Shown one piece after another: positions 8,763 to 17,428 of a DNA stretch of 52,932 bases. Every line of letters begins with the position of its first letter. Within the stretch, counting starts at the first letter, position 1. Position numbers and translations under genes: made by a program. Source of the DNA: Fimbriimonadaceae bacterium (lineage in GTDB: Bacteria > Armatimonadota > UBA10988); assembly GCA_020850355.1 (NCBI GenBank), contig JADZEX010000002.1, positions 1-52,932 of the forward strand, written 5' to 3'. The notes under the pieces were generated by a model. The model was not told the origin of the DNA and did not search any database. It saw only the letters and a list, made by a program, of their open reading frames with translations.

Positions 8763-11504
8763 ATGTCGTGCCGTCTCGCCGTGCTGGCCAGCCTGCTGCT
8801 GGCGCCTGCCCTGCCCGCCGCGCAGCTCTCGTTCCACGATGACGGCGTGCGGATCGACTGCGGCGCGATGGGCGCCTTCACGCTGACCTGGCCGGCGCTG
8901 CAGGCCGGCAACACCAGCTACAAGCCGGTCGACAAGAAGATTGAGGGCGCCACCGCCACGCTCCGCTACGAGGGCGGGGCCACCGTCGTGGCGCGGCTGG
9001 AGGCAGGCCGGCTGCTGCTACGGCCGAGCGGGCTGCCGGCGGCGGTGCAGCATGTCCGCCAGGAGATGCTCGTCGCGTTCGACTTTGCCGACGGCGGCAA
9101 GTGGCAGATCGGTGACCGGTCGGCCGCCTTCCCGGCTCAGCAGCCTGCCACCCCGCACCTCTATCAGGGCAACGAGACGCGCACCACGCTGACCGATGGC
9201 CAGGGCCGCAGCCTGGCGCTGACGGTGCCGCCGTATGCCTATCAGCAACTGACCGACAACCGCGAGTGGGGCTGGAAGATCTTCGCCTGGTTCTATCACG
9301 CGCCGATCGCCAACGGGCAGGACGCCGTGATCAGCATCGTTAGCGCCGACGCGGGGCAGACCGTGGTGGTGGTCGACCGCTGGGGCCAGGACGCCGCCAA
9401 AGCGTTCCCCGGTAAGGTCAGCGCCGACGCCGAACTACAGGCCGATGTCGCTGCCGACGCCGCCTACTACGGCAGCCTCCAGGCGCCCGCCCGCGGGCCA
9501 TACGGCGGGCTGCCCGGCAGCGGGCAGACGCTGGGACTCCAGAAGACCGGTTACTTCCACGTCGAGCAGACCAACGGCCGATGGGTGCTGGTCGATCCGG
9601 ATGGCGACGCGCTGTTCCACCGGGGGATCTGTTCCTTCCAACCGGGCGAAGACTACACCTTCATCAAGGGCCGCGAGAGCCAGTACGCCTGGCTGCCGCC
9701 CTACGATGGCGAGTTCCGCAGCGCCTTTCACCCCGAAGGCTACTGGTCCCGCGACACCTTCTCGTTCTACCTCGCCAACACCATTCGCAAGTACCAGCAG
9801 CCCTACGACCTGGCGACGCTGCAGGCGCGCATGATCGACCGGGTCCGCCGCCTCGGCTGGAACGCCACCGGGGCCTTCTCGGCGACCAGCGCTGCGCACC
9901 GCACGGCGCGCTTCCCCTGGGTCAGTAGCCTGCCGCTCAGCGAGTGGCAGCTCGGCCGCCACATCCCGGGCCTGCGCGGGGTCTGGGATCCTTTCGACCC
10001 GGTGACCGTCGCGAAGGTCGACGAGGTGCTCGGCACGAGCCTCCCGGCCAACGCCAACGAGCCGCTCGTGATCGGCTACTTCCTGGCCAACGAACAGGCC
10101 TGGGAGGATCTGCCGCGGGTGATTCCCCAGCTCAAGGGCGCGCCGGCGAAGCTGGAGCTGGTCAAGCAACTGCGCGCCAAGTACCCCGACATCGCCGCCT
10201 TCAACACCGCCTGGGGCACCGCGGTGGGCAGCTTCGACGACCTCGCGGGCACCGGCCTACCGGTCGCCACGAAGGCCGCCGCGGCCGACATGGTGGCCTA
10301 CGAAGAGCGGTTCCTGGACGCCTACTACCGCACGATCCGCGACACCTTCCGGAAGTACGATCCGCACCACCTGCTGCTGGGTGACCGCTGGCAGCCGCGG
10401 ACCGCCAACAACGAGACCCTGGCCCGGATCTGCGGCCAGTACAACGACATCATCAGCCTCAACTACTACACCTACGCCATCGACCCCGAGTTCACCGGTC
10501 GGCTGCACCGCTGGTCGGGGCGGCCGATGCTGTTCAGCGAGTTCTACTGGTCCTCGCCCAGCGACACCGGCCTGCCGGGCGGCAACGAGGTGGCCAACCA
10601 GTCCGAGCGCGGCCTGGCCTACCGCACTTACGTCGAGGGAGCCGCCGCGCTGGGCTATGTGGTGGGCATCGAGTGGTTCACGCTGCTCGACCAGGCCCGT
10701 ACTGGGCGGTTCTTCGAGCGGTACACCGGTGAGAAGGGCAACACTGGCATCTTCAGCGTCACCGACCGACCCTACAAGGGGTACCTGGAGCACGCCGTCC
10801 CGGCCAACTGGGCCAGCGACGCGGTGCTGCTGGGGCGGCAGCAGCCGTTTGTCTGGGACAACCCGCGCTTCCGCCCGAGCGGGCCCAGCAACAAGGTCTA
10901 CAAGGTGCTGCGCGCGCCGGGGCCGATCAAGCTGGACGGCAGCCGGAACGACTTCCCCGGCGTCCCGCCCGAGCTGATCCCCGCCGCACGGCTGGTGCAA
11001 GGCCCTGACGCCAACGGCGTCGAAGCCGCTTTCTGGGCCTGCTGGGACGACCAGCACCTGTACCTGCTGGTCCACGTCACCGACCCGACGCCGCAGCGCA
11101 ATGACCAAACCGGCGCCAACCTCTGGAACGGCGACGGGGTCGAGGTCTTCCTGGGCAGTGAGGAGCTGGCCGCGGGCGGTCCGCTGAAGACCAGCGACCG
11201 CCAGTTGCTGCTCGGCGCCGGACCGCACCAGCCGCCGCGGGCCTGGTGGGCCAACGCCGCGGCGCAAGCGCCGGTCAACCTGGTGGTGTTGCCAGACGCC
11301 GCGGGCGGCGGTTACAGCCTCGAAGCCGCCATCCCCTGGACCGCGCTGGGGGTGACCGCCAAAGCGGCCCTCGAAATGCGCTTCGATCTGGCGATCGACG
11401 ACGCCGAGCAGCCCACCATCCGCCGGCGGCAGTTCGTCTGGAACGGCACCGCCCGCAACAGCGGCGACCGCGGCGGCTGGGGCCGCGCCGTGTTGGTGCA
11501 GTAG
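8763..11504 (+). CDS. Secreted agarase/beta-galactosidase-like glycosidase with CBM9-like domain
   Basis: Protein of 913 residues with a signal peptide (SCRLAVLASLLLAPALPAA). A beta-sandwich occupies about 20-250. A (beta/alpha)8 barrel follows, starting at KTGYFHVEQTNGRWVLVDPD; this opening and GICSF are typical of GH50-like agarases and GH42 relatives. Glu444 in GYFLANEQ is the likely acid/base and Glu593 in MLFSEFYW the likely nucleophile of a retaining clan-A enzyme. The last about 190 residues (from IKLDGSRNDFP) resemble a CBM9-like domain with WNGDGVEVFLG. It is second in the operon, 50 bp behind the GH52-like gene. The substrate is unproven; agarose-like or beta-galactan chains are only one possibility. 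Confidence 0.8.
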   Translation: MSCRLAVLASLLLAPALPAAQLSFHDDGVRIDCGAMGAFTLTWPALQAGNTSYKPVDKKIEGATATLRYEGGATVVARLEAGRLLLRPSGLPAAVQHVRQEMLVAFDFADGGKWQIGDRSAAFPAQQPATPHLYQGNETRTTLTDGQGRSLALTVPPYAYQQLTDNREWGWKIFAWFYHAPIANGQDAVISIVSADAGQTVVVVDRWGQDAAKAFPGKVSADAELQADVAADAAYYGSLQAPARGPYGGLPGSGQTLGLQKTGYFHVEQTNGRWVLVDPDGDALFHRGICSFQPGEDYTFIKGRESQYAWLPPYDGEFRSAFHPEGYWSRDTFSFYLANTIRKYQQPYDLATLQARMIDRVRRLGWNATGAFSATSAAHRTARFPWVSSLPLSEWQLGRHIPGLRGVWDPFDPVTVAKVDEVLGTSLPANANEPLVIGYFLANEQAWEDLPRVIPQLKGAPAKLELVKQLRAKYPDIAAFNTAWGTAVGSFDDLAGTGLPVATKAAAADMVAYEERFLDAYYRTIRDTFRKYDPHHLLLGDRWQPRTANNETLARICGQYNDIISLNYYTYAIDPEFTGRLHRWSGRPMLFSEFYWSSPSDTGLPGGNEVANQSERGLAYRTYVEGAAALGYVVGIEWFTLLDQARTGRFFERYTGEKGNTGIFSVTDRPYKGYLEHAVPANWASDAVLLGRQQPFVWDNPRFRPSGPSNKVYKVLRAPGPIKLDGSRNDFPGVPPELIPAARLVQGPDANGVEAAFWACWDDQHLYLLVHVTDPTPQRNDQTGANLWNGDGVEVFLGSEELAAGGPLKTSDRQLLLGAGPHQPPRAWWANAAAQAPVNLVVLPDAAGGGYSLEAAIPWTALGVTAKAALEMRFDLAIDDAEQPTIRRRQFVWNGTARNSGDRGGWGRAVLVQ

Positions 11505-11540
11505 CCAGCGCCGGGCCGGGAGGATTCGCCACCCGCCCGC

Positions 11541-11575
11541 CGCATCGCAGCCTCTCAGAGGGAAGCTGCGATGCG
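11541..11575 (+). promoter_or_regulatory. Perfect 11-bp hairpin covering the TIGR03790-like start codon
   Basis: CGCATCGCAGC (11541-11551) is perfectly complementary to GCTGCGATGCG (11565-11575), with a 13-base loop. The right arm contains the ATG (11571-11573), and the purine-rich ribosome-binding site (AGAGGGAA) lies in the loop. When folded in mRNA, the start codon is paired. This may couple or limit translation of this gene relative to its operon partners. Confidence 0.6.
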
Positions 11576-12932
11576 CCGCCTCTGGCCGCTGCTGGTGCTG
11601 GTCCTGTCGCCCGCGCTGGCTGAGCTGACGCCGGCGCAGGTGGGTCTGCTGGTCAACCGGAACGACCCGGCCAGTGCCACGGTCGCCGAGCACTACCGCC
11701 GGGCCCGCCAGGTGCCCGCCGAGAACGTCCTGGCGGTCGGCCTGCCGCCCGGTGAGACGCTGCCGCGGGAGGTCTACCAGACGCAGTTGCTGCCCGCCGT
11801 GCGCAGCTTCCTGATCGACCGCGGCGGCCGGCTGCGCTGTCTCTTGCTGATCTACGGGATGCCCCTGCGGGTCGGCCAGCGGGTGCCGACACCAGAGCAG
11901 AAGGCCGAGGCGGATCGCCTGAAGCCCGAGCTGGACGCTGCCCGCGCCGCCGGCAAGGCCAACGAAGACGCCCTCAAAGAACTCCGCGCAAAGCCCAATC
12001 CGACCGCGGCCGAGAAGCAGGAGATCGCCGCCAAGCAAGCCGCGGCGCCGGAGCTCGCCAAACGCACGGCGGCCCTCCAGGAGCCCTACGCCCGGGCCAG
12101 CGGCAGCGAGACCAACGCCTCGCTGGAGGGCGAGCTGGCCCTGGCCTGGTGGCCGCCCTTCGAGCTCTACCGCTGGGTCTTCAACACGCAGCACTTCGGC
12201 TTTCCGGCCGAGGCCCGGTCGCAGAACCCGCCGGTGCTGATGACCGCCCGCCTCGACGGGCCGACGCCCGAGATCGCTCAACGGCTGGTTGACGATGCCA
12301 TCCGAATCGAGCGCGAGGGGCTCAAGGGCAAGGCCTACATCGACGCCCGCGGCATCAAGAACAACCCCAACTCGATGGACTGGTATGGCTACGCCGGCTA
12401 CGATGACAGCCTCCGCGACCTGGCGACGCTGCTGCGCGAGAAGGCCAGGCTGGAGGTGGTGCTGAACGACGAGCCGCGCCTCTTCCAACCCGGCGAGTGC
12501 CCCGACGCCGCGCTCTACTGCGGTTGGTACAGCCTCGCCAACTACGTCGACGCCTTCACCTGGGCCCCCGGCGCCGTGGCCTATCACATCGCCAGCAGCG
12601 AGGCTGTGACGCTCCGCGGGGACTCCAACCAGTGGTGCCGCAAGATGCTCGACAAGGGCGTCGCCGCGACCCTCGGCCCGGTCAACGAGCCCTACACGAT
12701 CGGGTTCCCGAAGCCCTACGAGTTCTTCGCCAACCTGCTGACCGGCGAGTGGACCCTGGCCGAGGTCTACTCCCGCACGCTGTTCCTGCAGAGCTGGATG
12801 ACCAGCCTGATCGGCGACCCGCTCTACAACCCCTACCGCGGCCGCGCCCTGCTGACCACCGCCGACATCCGCCCCAGCCCCGCCGGCGCCCCCCTCCCCT
12901 GGACCCGCGCCGGCCGCGAGGCGACGGAATGA
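11571..12932 (+). CDS. TIGR03790-family secreted protein
   Basis: Protein of 453 residues with a signal peptide (MRRLWPLLVLVLSPALA). The opening region, VGLLVNRNDPAS...VAEHYRRARQVPAENV, followed by LLLIYGMPLRV, matches my memory of the uncharacterised TIGR03790 family, which occurs in Planctomycetota, Acidobacteriota and similar phyla. An Ala/Glu/Lys-rich helical insertion (about 105-165) is probably coiled coil. The C-terminal half has GYAGYDDSLRDL and GAVAYHIASSEAVTLR. The biochemical function of the family is unknown. It sits inside a glycosidase operon, 66 bp after the CBM9-bearing enzyme, and its stop overlaps the next start as ATGA. Confidence 0.8.
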   Translation: MRRLWPLLVLVLSPALAELTPAQVGLLVNRNDPASATVAEHYRRARQVPAENVLAVGLPPGETLPREVYQTQLLPAVRSFLIDRGGRLRCLLLIYGMPLRVGQRVPTPEQKAEADRLKPELDAARAAGKANEDALKELRAKPNPTAAEKQEIAAKQAAAPELAKRTAALQEPYARASGSETNASLEGELALAWWPPFELYRWVFNTQHFGFPAEARSQNPPVLMTARLDGPTPEIAQRLVDDAIRIEREGLKGKAYIDARGIKNNPNSMDWYGYAGYDDSLRDLATLLREKARLEVVLNDEPRLFQPGECPDAALYCGWYSLANYVDAFTWAPGAVAYHIASSEAVTLRGDSNQWCRKMLDKGVAATLGPVNEPYTIGFPKPYEFFANLLTGEWTLAEVYSRTLFLQSWMTSLIGDPLYNPYRGRALLTTADIRPSPAGAPLPWTRAGREATE

Positions 12933-15862
12933 ACGCGGCGCTCTGCCTGACGCTGCTCTGGACCACGCTCGCCCAGGAGCCCGCGATGACGCACGTGCCC
13001 GAGAACACCTATGTCGGTGAACTGCTGCGGTACCCGGGGCCGTACCAGTTCCAGGTCGGTCGGCAGGGGATCATCCTGGTGACCGACGCCGAGTTGGAGA
13101 CCATCGCGCGGGATCCCGAGGCGGTGATCGATACTTCGGTGACCTTCGAGAAGCACCAGGCCAGCCTGCGCCAGATTTGTGAGCGAGGGCAGGCCGCGGG
13201 GCAGCGGACCTTGCTGCTGGCGTTCGACCACTTCTTCAAGCAGTACCGCCCCGGAACCGACCAGCCGCGGAAGCTGCTGCCCGATGGGGACGACTACATC
13301 GCGCTGCTGGCGCAGGTCGGCAAGTTTGCGCAGCAGTACGGGCTGGCGCTGGAGCTGAGCCTGCTGAGCCCGCTCGAAGTCGGCCCGGGGTTTCAGCGGG
13401 CAACCGGTGAGAGTGGGCGCTGGATGCACTACCGCAAGGGGCTGCGCGACCCGGTCAGCGGGGCTTACAGCGTCGACCTGTGGCGGCAGCAGCAGTGGTG
13501 CAACAACAAGGGCGTGATCCGGATCGAAGACGCCGGCGTGCGGGTGTTCGCCTTCAAGGAGGCCCAGGCCGGTACCAACCTGGTGGTCAACCCGGCGGAC
13601 ATCGTTGAGATCAGCGACACGGCGCAGGTCGAGGTGTACGAGGGTCTGACACAGCGCACCGGCGATTACCGGGCGCAGCGGGTGCGGATCCATGGCCGGG
13701 GCCGGGCCGAGTTGGCGGGGCTGAACAAGGTGTTGGTGGTGCAGGTCTACCGCACGCCGGAGCTGGACTACTTCAGCCCGCGGGCGCTGCCGTTTCTGAC
13801 CGGCCTGGTGGACCGCTACGCCGACGCGGGGATCCACCTCAACGCGCTCTACTCCGATGAGATGCACATCCAGCAGGATTGGGGCTACCACAGCCACCAC
13901 GACAACGGCGAGTTTGCGGTGCGATACGTCAGCGACGGCTTCCAGCGGGCCTTTGCCGAGCGCTACGGCGCCGAGTATGCCGACTTCGCGAAGTACCTGG
14001 TCTACTTCTGCCGCGGGCAGGAGGACGCCCGCAACGACGTGCTGGCGAAGGTCGGGCTGCAGCATCTGTTGGGGGCGACGCCGGAGGCCGTGCGGCAGAC
14101 CTCGCTGCTGCGCAGCCGGTACTATCAGATGCTACAGGACGGCGTGGTGGACCTCTTCGTGACGGCGCGGCGGCACGCCGAGCGGCGGATGGGGCACCTG
14201 CTGGACACCCGCGCCCACGCCACCTGGGCCGAGAGCCCGACCTGTGACTACTGGCAGGCGAGCGGCGTCAACGGCAACAGCGTGAAGTACGAGTACACTT
14301 CCAACTTCCTCTGGTCCGAGACGGTCCACCAGTCGGCGGCGGCCTGCAGCGACTACTTCAAGTGGGGTGAGTTCCTGACCGGCACCGGCAACGACCACTC
14401 CGAAGGCGGCTGGCTGGACCGCAACTACTACGGTCTGGCGCTCGGCTGCTCGACCGGCATCATCAACGAGGTGCCGTTCTCGTACGCCGCGCACTGGGGC
14501 AGCCCGCGCGAGGTCAGCCAACGCCACGGCTGGCTGCAAGCGGCTTACGGCACCGCCGCCGGGCCGCAGCAGAACATGGTGGCGGAGTGCCAGCATCGCG
14601 ACGTCGAGGTCTTGATGCTGTACCCGCTGGACCTGGTCAGCGTCGACGAGCGGTTCGGCAGTTGGATGACGCAGTACGGCTACGCCAACTACCTGACCAC
14701 GGCCAAGGTGCTGGAGCTGGGCCAGGTGGTCGACGGCGCGCTGGTGATCGCCGGGCGCCGCTTCACGACGGTCGTGGCGTTGTTCGAGCCGCACCCGCCA
14801 GCGGCGCTGTTGGAGCTGTTGCGGCAACTGCTGGCCGCCGGGGGCCAGGTGGTCTGGTCGGGCCCGCCGCCGCTGCTCTCGGCCGAGGGTCAGCCGCTGC
14901 CGCAGTGGGGCGAGCTGTTCGGCGTCGACTGCCCGACGCCCCTGGGCCTGGCCGTGCCGGGCCGCGTGATCGGCTTCGAAGGCGCCCTGGCGGCGGTCCA
15001 GCCGCAGACCGTGCTGACCGATCTGCTGGTCGACCGGATCTACCCGTTGACGCCTCGCGAGGGCACCCAGCCGGCCGCCCGGACGGGGCCGCACCTGGTC
15101 GGCACCACCCGCACCGTCGGCACCGGGACCGCCTGCGTGCTGGGCTTCCGGCCGCGCGACGATCAGGCGCAGAGCCTCGGCTACGACGCCCGCACCTGGA
15201 TCGATACGCTGACCGCACTCGGCGCCTACCCGCCGAGCGGGCGCTTCGCCGGGTACAACGACAACCCGCAGGTGCTCAGCCGCGGGCCGGGCGACGTGCT
15301 CTACTGTCGGTTCCCCAACGGCACCGTCGCGGCAGCGCCGCATCTGCGGCAGTACGTCGAGAACTGGCCGGGCGGCTTCGGCCGCAAGGCCGAGGACGAC
15401 GCCAAGATCATGGCCGCCTATCCGCCGCCGTCGGCCGACCTGGTGCTCGACAACGTCCGCGTCGCGGGCCACGCCGTGAACTACCGCGGCCTGGCGGTGG
15501 TGCTCTTCCGGCTCGACGCGGCCGGGCGGCTGATCGCCTTCTGCGGGCACCACAGCAACCAGATCAGCATCGACGGCCGGACCCACCGCTGGGCGGCGGG
15601 CGGGCTGGGGACCACCTTCTGGTGCCCGGTGCCACCCGAGCGGCGGGTCCCTGGCGGGGCGCTGATGATTCTCCAGCTCCACGGCCGGGGCGACATTCGG
15701 ATCCCGGCGGTGGACCTGCCGGACGCCGTCGAGGTGGTCACCGAAGGCCCGCGCCCGGGCAGCCGCGGCAAGGTCATCGCCAGCCGCCTGGAGGGCGACA
15801 CGCTGGTTGTACAGCTCGGCGACGAGACGCCGCTGGGCTTGCTGTATGTGGTACCGAAGTGA
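12929..15862 (+). CDS. GH42-like (beta/alpha)8 glycosidase, probably exported
   Basis: Protein of 977 residues if the ATG at 12929 (ATGA overlap with the previous stop) is used. This gives a short hydrophobic leader, NAALCLTLLWTTLAQEP. A second candidate ATG at 12986 has CAGGAG in front and would remove the leader. The barrel region carries LYSDEMHIQQDWGY (Glu311) and TWAESPTCDYW (Glu435), both plausible catalytic glutamates. LLRQLLAAGGQVVWSGPP (from about 630) looks like the amidotransferase-like beta-alpha domain that follows the barrel in GH42 enzymes, and beta-rich sequence follows it. Overall similarity to a named CAZy family is not obvious by eye, so it may belong to an uncharacterised group. 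It is fourth in the operon, 16 bp before mannonate dehydratase. Confidence 0.75.
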   Translation: MNAALCLTLLWTTLAQEPAMTHVPENTYVGELLRYPGPYQFQVGRQGIILVTDAELETIARDPEAVIDTSVTFEKHQASLRQICERGQAAGQRTLLLAFDHFFKQYRPGTDQPRKLLPDGDDYIALLAQVGKFAQQYGLALELSLLSPLEVGPGFQRATGESGRWMHYRKGLRDPVSGAYSVDLWRQQQWCNNKGVIRIEDAGVRVFAFKEAQAGTNLVVNPADIVEISDTAQVEVYEGLTQRTGDYRAQRVRIHGRGRAELAGLNKVLVVQVYRTPELDYFSPRALPFLTGLVDRYADAGIHLNALYSDEMHIQQDWGYHSHHDNGEFAVRYVSDGFQRAFAERYGAEYADFAKYLVYFCRGQEDARNDVLAKVGLQHLLGATPEAVRQTSLLRSRYYQMLQDGVVDLFVTARRHAERRMGHLLDTRAHATWAESPTCDYWQASGVNGNSVKYEYTSNFLWSETVHQSAAACSDYFKWGEFLTGTGNDHSEGGWLDRNYYGLALGCSTGIINEVPFSYAAHWGSPREVSQRHGWLQAAYGTAAGPQQNMVAECQHRDVEVLMLYPLDLVSVDERFGSWMTQYGYANYLTTAKVLELGQVVDGALVIAGRRFTTVVALFEPHPPAALLELLRQLLAAGGQVVWSGPPPLLSAEGQPLPQWGELFGVDCPTPLGLAVPGRVIGFEGALAAVQPQTVLTDLLVDRIYPLTPREGTQPAARTGPHLVGTTRTVGTGTACVLGFRPRDDQAQSLGYDARTWIDTLTALGAYPPSGRFAGYNDNPQVLSRGPGDVLYCRFPNGTVAAAPHLRQYVENWPGGFGRKAEDDAKIMAAYPPPSADLVLDNVRVAGHAVNYRGLAVVLFRLDAAGRLIAFCGHHSNQISIDGRTHRWAAGGLGTTFWCPVPPERRVPGGALMILQLHGRGDIRIPAVDLPDAVEVVTEGPRPGSRGKVIASRLEGDTLVVQLGDETPLGLLYVVPK

Positions 15863-15878
15863 CGGCAGGGAGGTTCTG

Positions 15879-16925
15879 ATGGCGACCACCGAGCCCCGTG
15901 CGGAAGGCTATCCGCTGGTGATTCCCGGCTACTACGGCAGCCGGCCCGGGATCCAGATCGGCACGCAGTTGGCGCCGACCGCGAGCGATGACGAGCTGCG
16001 CTTCGCGCGGCAGCTTGGGGTGGAGTGGGTGATGACGATGCTGCCCGACGGGCAGCACACCCTCGACGACTATCGCGCGCTGCAACGGCGGTTCGCCGAC
16101 TTCGGGCTGCGGATCTACCGGCTGGCCAACCACCGCTGCCACAACATGGAGGCGATCACCCTGGCCACGCCGGAGCGCGAGGCGCGGCTGGCCGAGTATC
16201 TCGACTACCTCCGCCTGCTCGGCGCGGCCGGGATCCGCTACGCGACCTACGCGCACATGGCCAATGGGATCTGGAGTTCGGAGCGCGAGACGGTCCGCGG
16301 CGGCGCCCCGGCGCGGGCGCTGCGGCTGGACCGCGACCCGACCGGCTGGTGGATCGAGCAGAGCTGGCGCGGTGAGCTGACCCACGGCCGGCGGTACGGT
16401 GAACAGGAGCTGTGGGACAACTTCGCCTGGTTCCTGGAGCGCGCCGTGCCGGTGGCCGAGGAGGCGGGGGTCTACCTGGGCATCCACCCCGACGACCCGC
16501 CGGTCTACGACCTCGGCGGCATCCCGCGTTGCATCGCGGGCACCTTCGCCGGCTACCAGCGCGCGCTGGCGTTGGCGGACAGTCCCAACGTCGGGGTCTG
16601 CCTCTGCGTCGGCTGCTGGCTGGAAGGTGGCCCGGCGATGGGCGCCGACGTGGTGACGGCGATTCGGGAGTTCGGCGGGCAGGGCAAGCTGTTCAAGATC
16701 CACCTGCGCAACGTGACCGCCCCGCTGCCCGAGGGGTTTGTCGAGACCTTCCTGGATGATGGTTACCAGAACATGGTGGAGGTGGTCCGCGCGCTGCACG
16801 AGGTGGGCTTCACAGGCGCGCTGATCAGCGACCACCTGCCGCAGATGGTCGGCGGTCGGTACGCCGCGGAGGGCTACGCGGTGGGCTACATGCGGGCGCT
16901 GATCCAGGCCGTCGCCGGCCCGTAG
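15879..16925 (+). CDS. uxuA: Mannonate dehydratase (UxuA-like)
   Basis: Protein of 348 residues, slightly shorter than the about 394 of E. coli UxuA. The ATG at 15879 follows GGGAGG at 6 bases. It should convert D-mannonate to 2-keto-3-deoxygluconate in hexuronate catabolism. Family blocks are present: GIHPDDPP (202-208), GVCLCVG (Cys241/Cys243), FKIHLRNV with His275, NMVEVVRAL and SDHLPQM with Asp318/His319. These include the metal- and substrate-binding residues of the family. It is the last gene of the glycan operon, which argues that the upstream enzymes release uronic-acid-containing sugars. A generic xylose-isomerase-fold enzyme is the alternative, but the HPDDPP and DH blocks favour UxuA. 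Confidence 0.85.
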   Translation: MATTEPRAEGYPLVIPGYYGSRPGIQIGTQLAPTASDDELRFARQLGVEWVMTMLPDGQHTLDDYRALQRRFADFGLRIYRLANHRCHNMEAITLATPEREARLAEYLDYLRLLGAAGIRYATYAHMANGIWSSERETVRGGAPARALRLDRDPTGWWIEQSWRGELTHGRRYGEQELWDNFAWFLERAVPVAEEAGVYLGIHPDDPPVYDLGGIPRCIAGTFAGYQRALALADSPNVGVCLCVGCWLEGGPAMGADVVTAIREFGGQGKLFKIHLRNVTAPLPEGFVETFLDDGYQNMVEVVRALHEVGFTGALISDHLPQMVGGRYAAEGYAVGYMRALIQAVAGP

Positions 16926-16990
16926 GCGGGCCAGCCGCGGCGGGCTACTGGCGCACGCAGGCCCAGCGCTCGGGGGTCATTGCGGCGTAG

Positions 16991-17426
16991 CCGCCGGCGG
17001 CGGGGCTGCCGTGCGTCTGTGGTCAGACCGGCTGCCTCGCGGCGCTGGTCTCGCGACGCGGCATCCTGGCCAGGCTCGGCTGGCCCGCCGACGCCACCAC
17101 GCGCGAGGTGGTGGCCGCAGCGCAGCGCGGTGACGGGGCCGGTGTTGACCGTCCTGGCGGCCTGTGGTGAGGCCGTCGCGGCGGCCTGCGCGCCGCTGGT
17201 GGACTTGCTGGGCCCCGATGTGGTCAGCCTGGCCGGCCCGATCTTCGAGGTGCCGCTGGTGCTCGACGTGGTGGCCCGCGAACTGAACCACGCCTCGTTC
17301 GTCGGCCGGCTGAGTGGTGTCCGAGTCCTGGCGGCCGCACTCGGCGCCGATCTCGGCCTGGTTGGTGCCGCCAGCCTGGTCTACGACGCGCTGGTGACCA
17401 GCGCACCGGGGATGTCGGGCCGCTGA
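16991..17426 (+). pseudogene. Truncated, frameshifted ROK-family sugar kinase/regulator remnant
   Basis: In frame 2, from 17012, the sequence reads CVCGQTGCLAALVS, the zinc-binding C-x-C-G-x-x-G-C motif of ROK kinases/regulators, then continues to about residue-equivalent REVVAAAQRGD. A frameshift near 17145-17150 moves the reading to frame 3, where LAACGEAVAAACAPLVDLLGP, VSLAGPIFEVP and LGLVGAASLVYDAL form the usual ROK C-terminus before a TGA at 17426. The N-terminal ATP-binding half is absent; an in-frame TAG at 16988 closes it. It lies directly behind the hexuronate gene, so it may be a relic of that operon's kinase or repressor. The 65 bp before it show nothing further. Confidence 0.65.
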
Positions 17427-17428
17427 AG

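Noticed and set aside
10257-12587. 776-codon minus-strand frame
   Set aside because: It crosses two plus-strand genes with clear signal peptides and catalytic motifs, and has none itself.
16946-16990. Short frame ending before the ROK remnant, or a tiny minus-strand peptide starting MTPERWACVRQ
   Set aside because: Both are under 20 codons and have no supporting ribosome-binding site or homology pattern.
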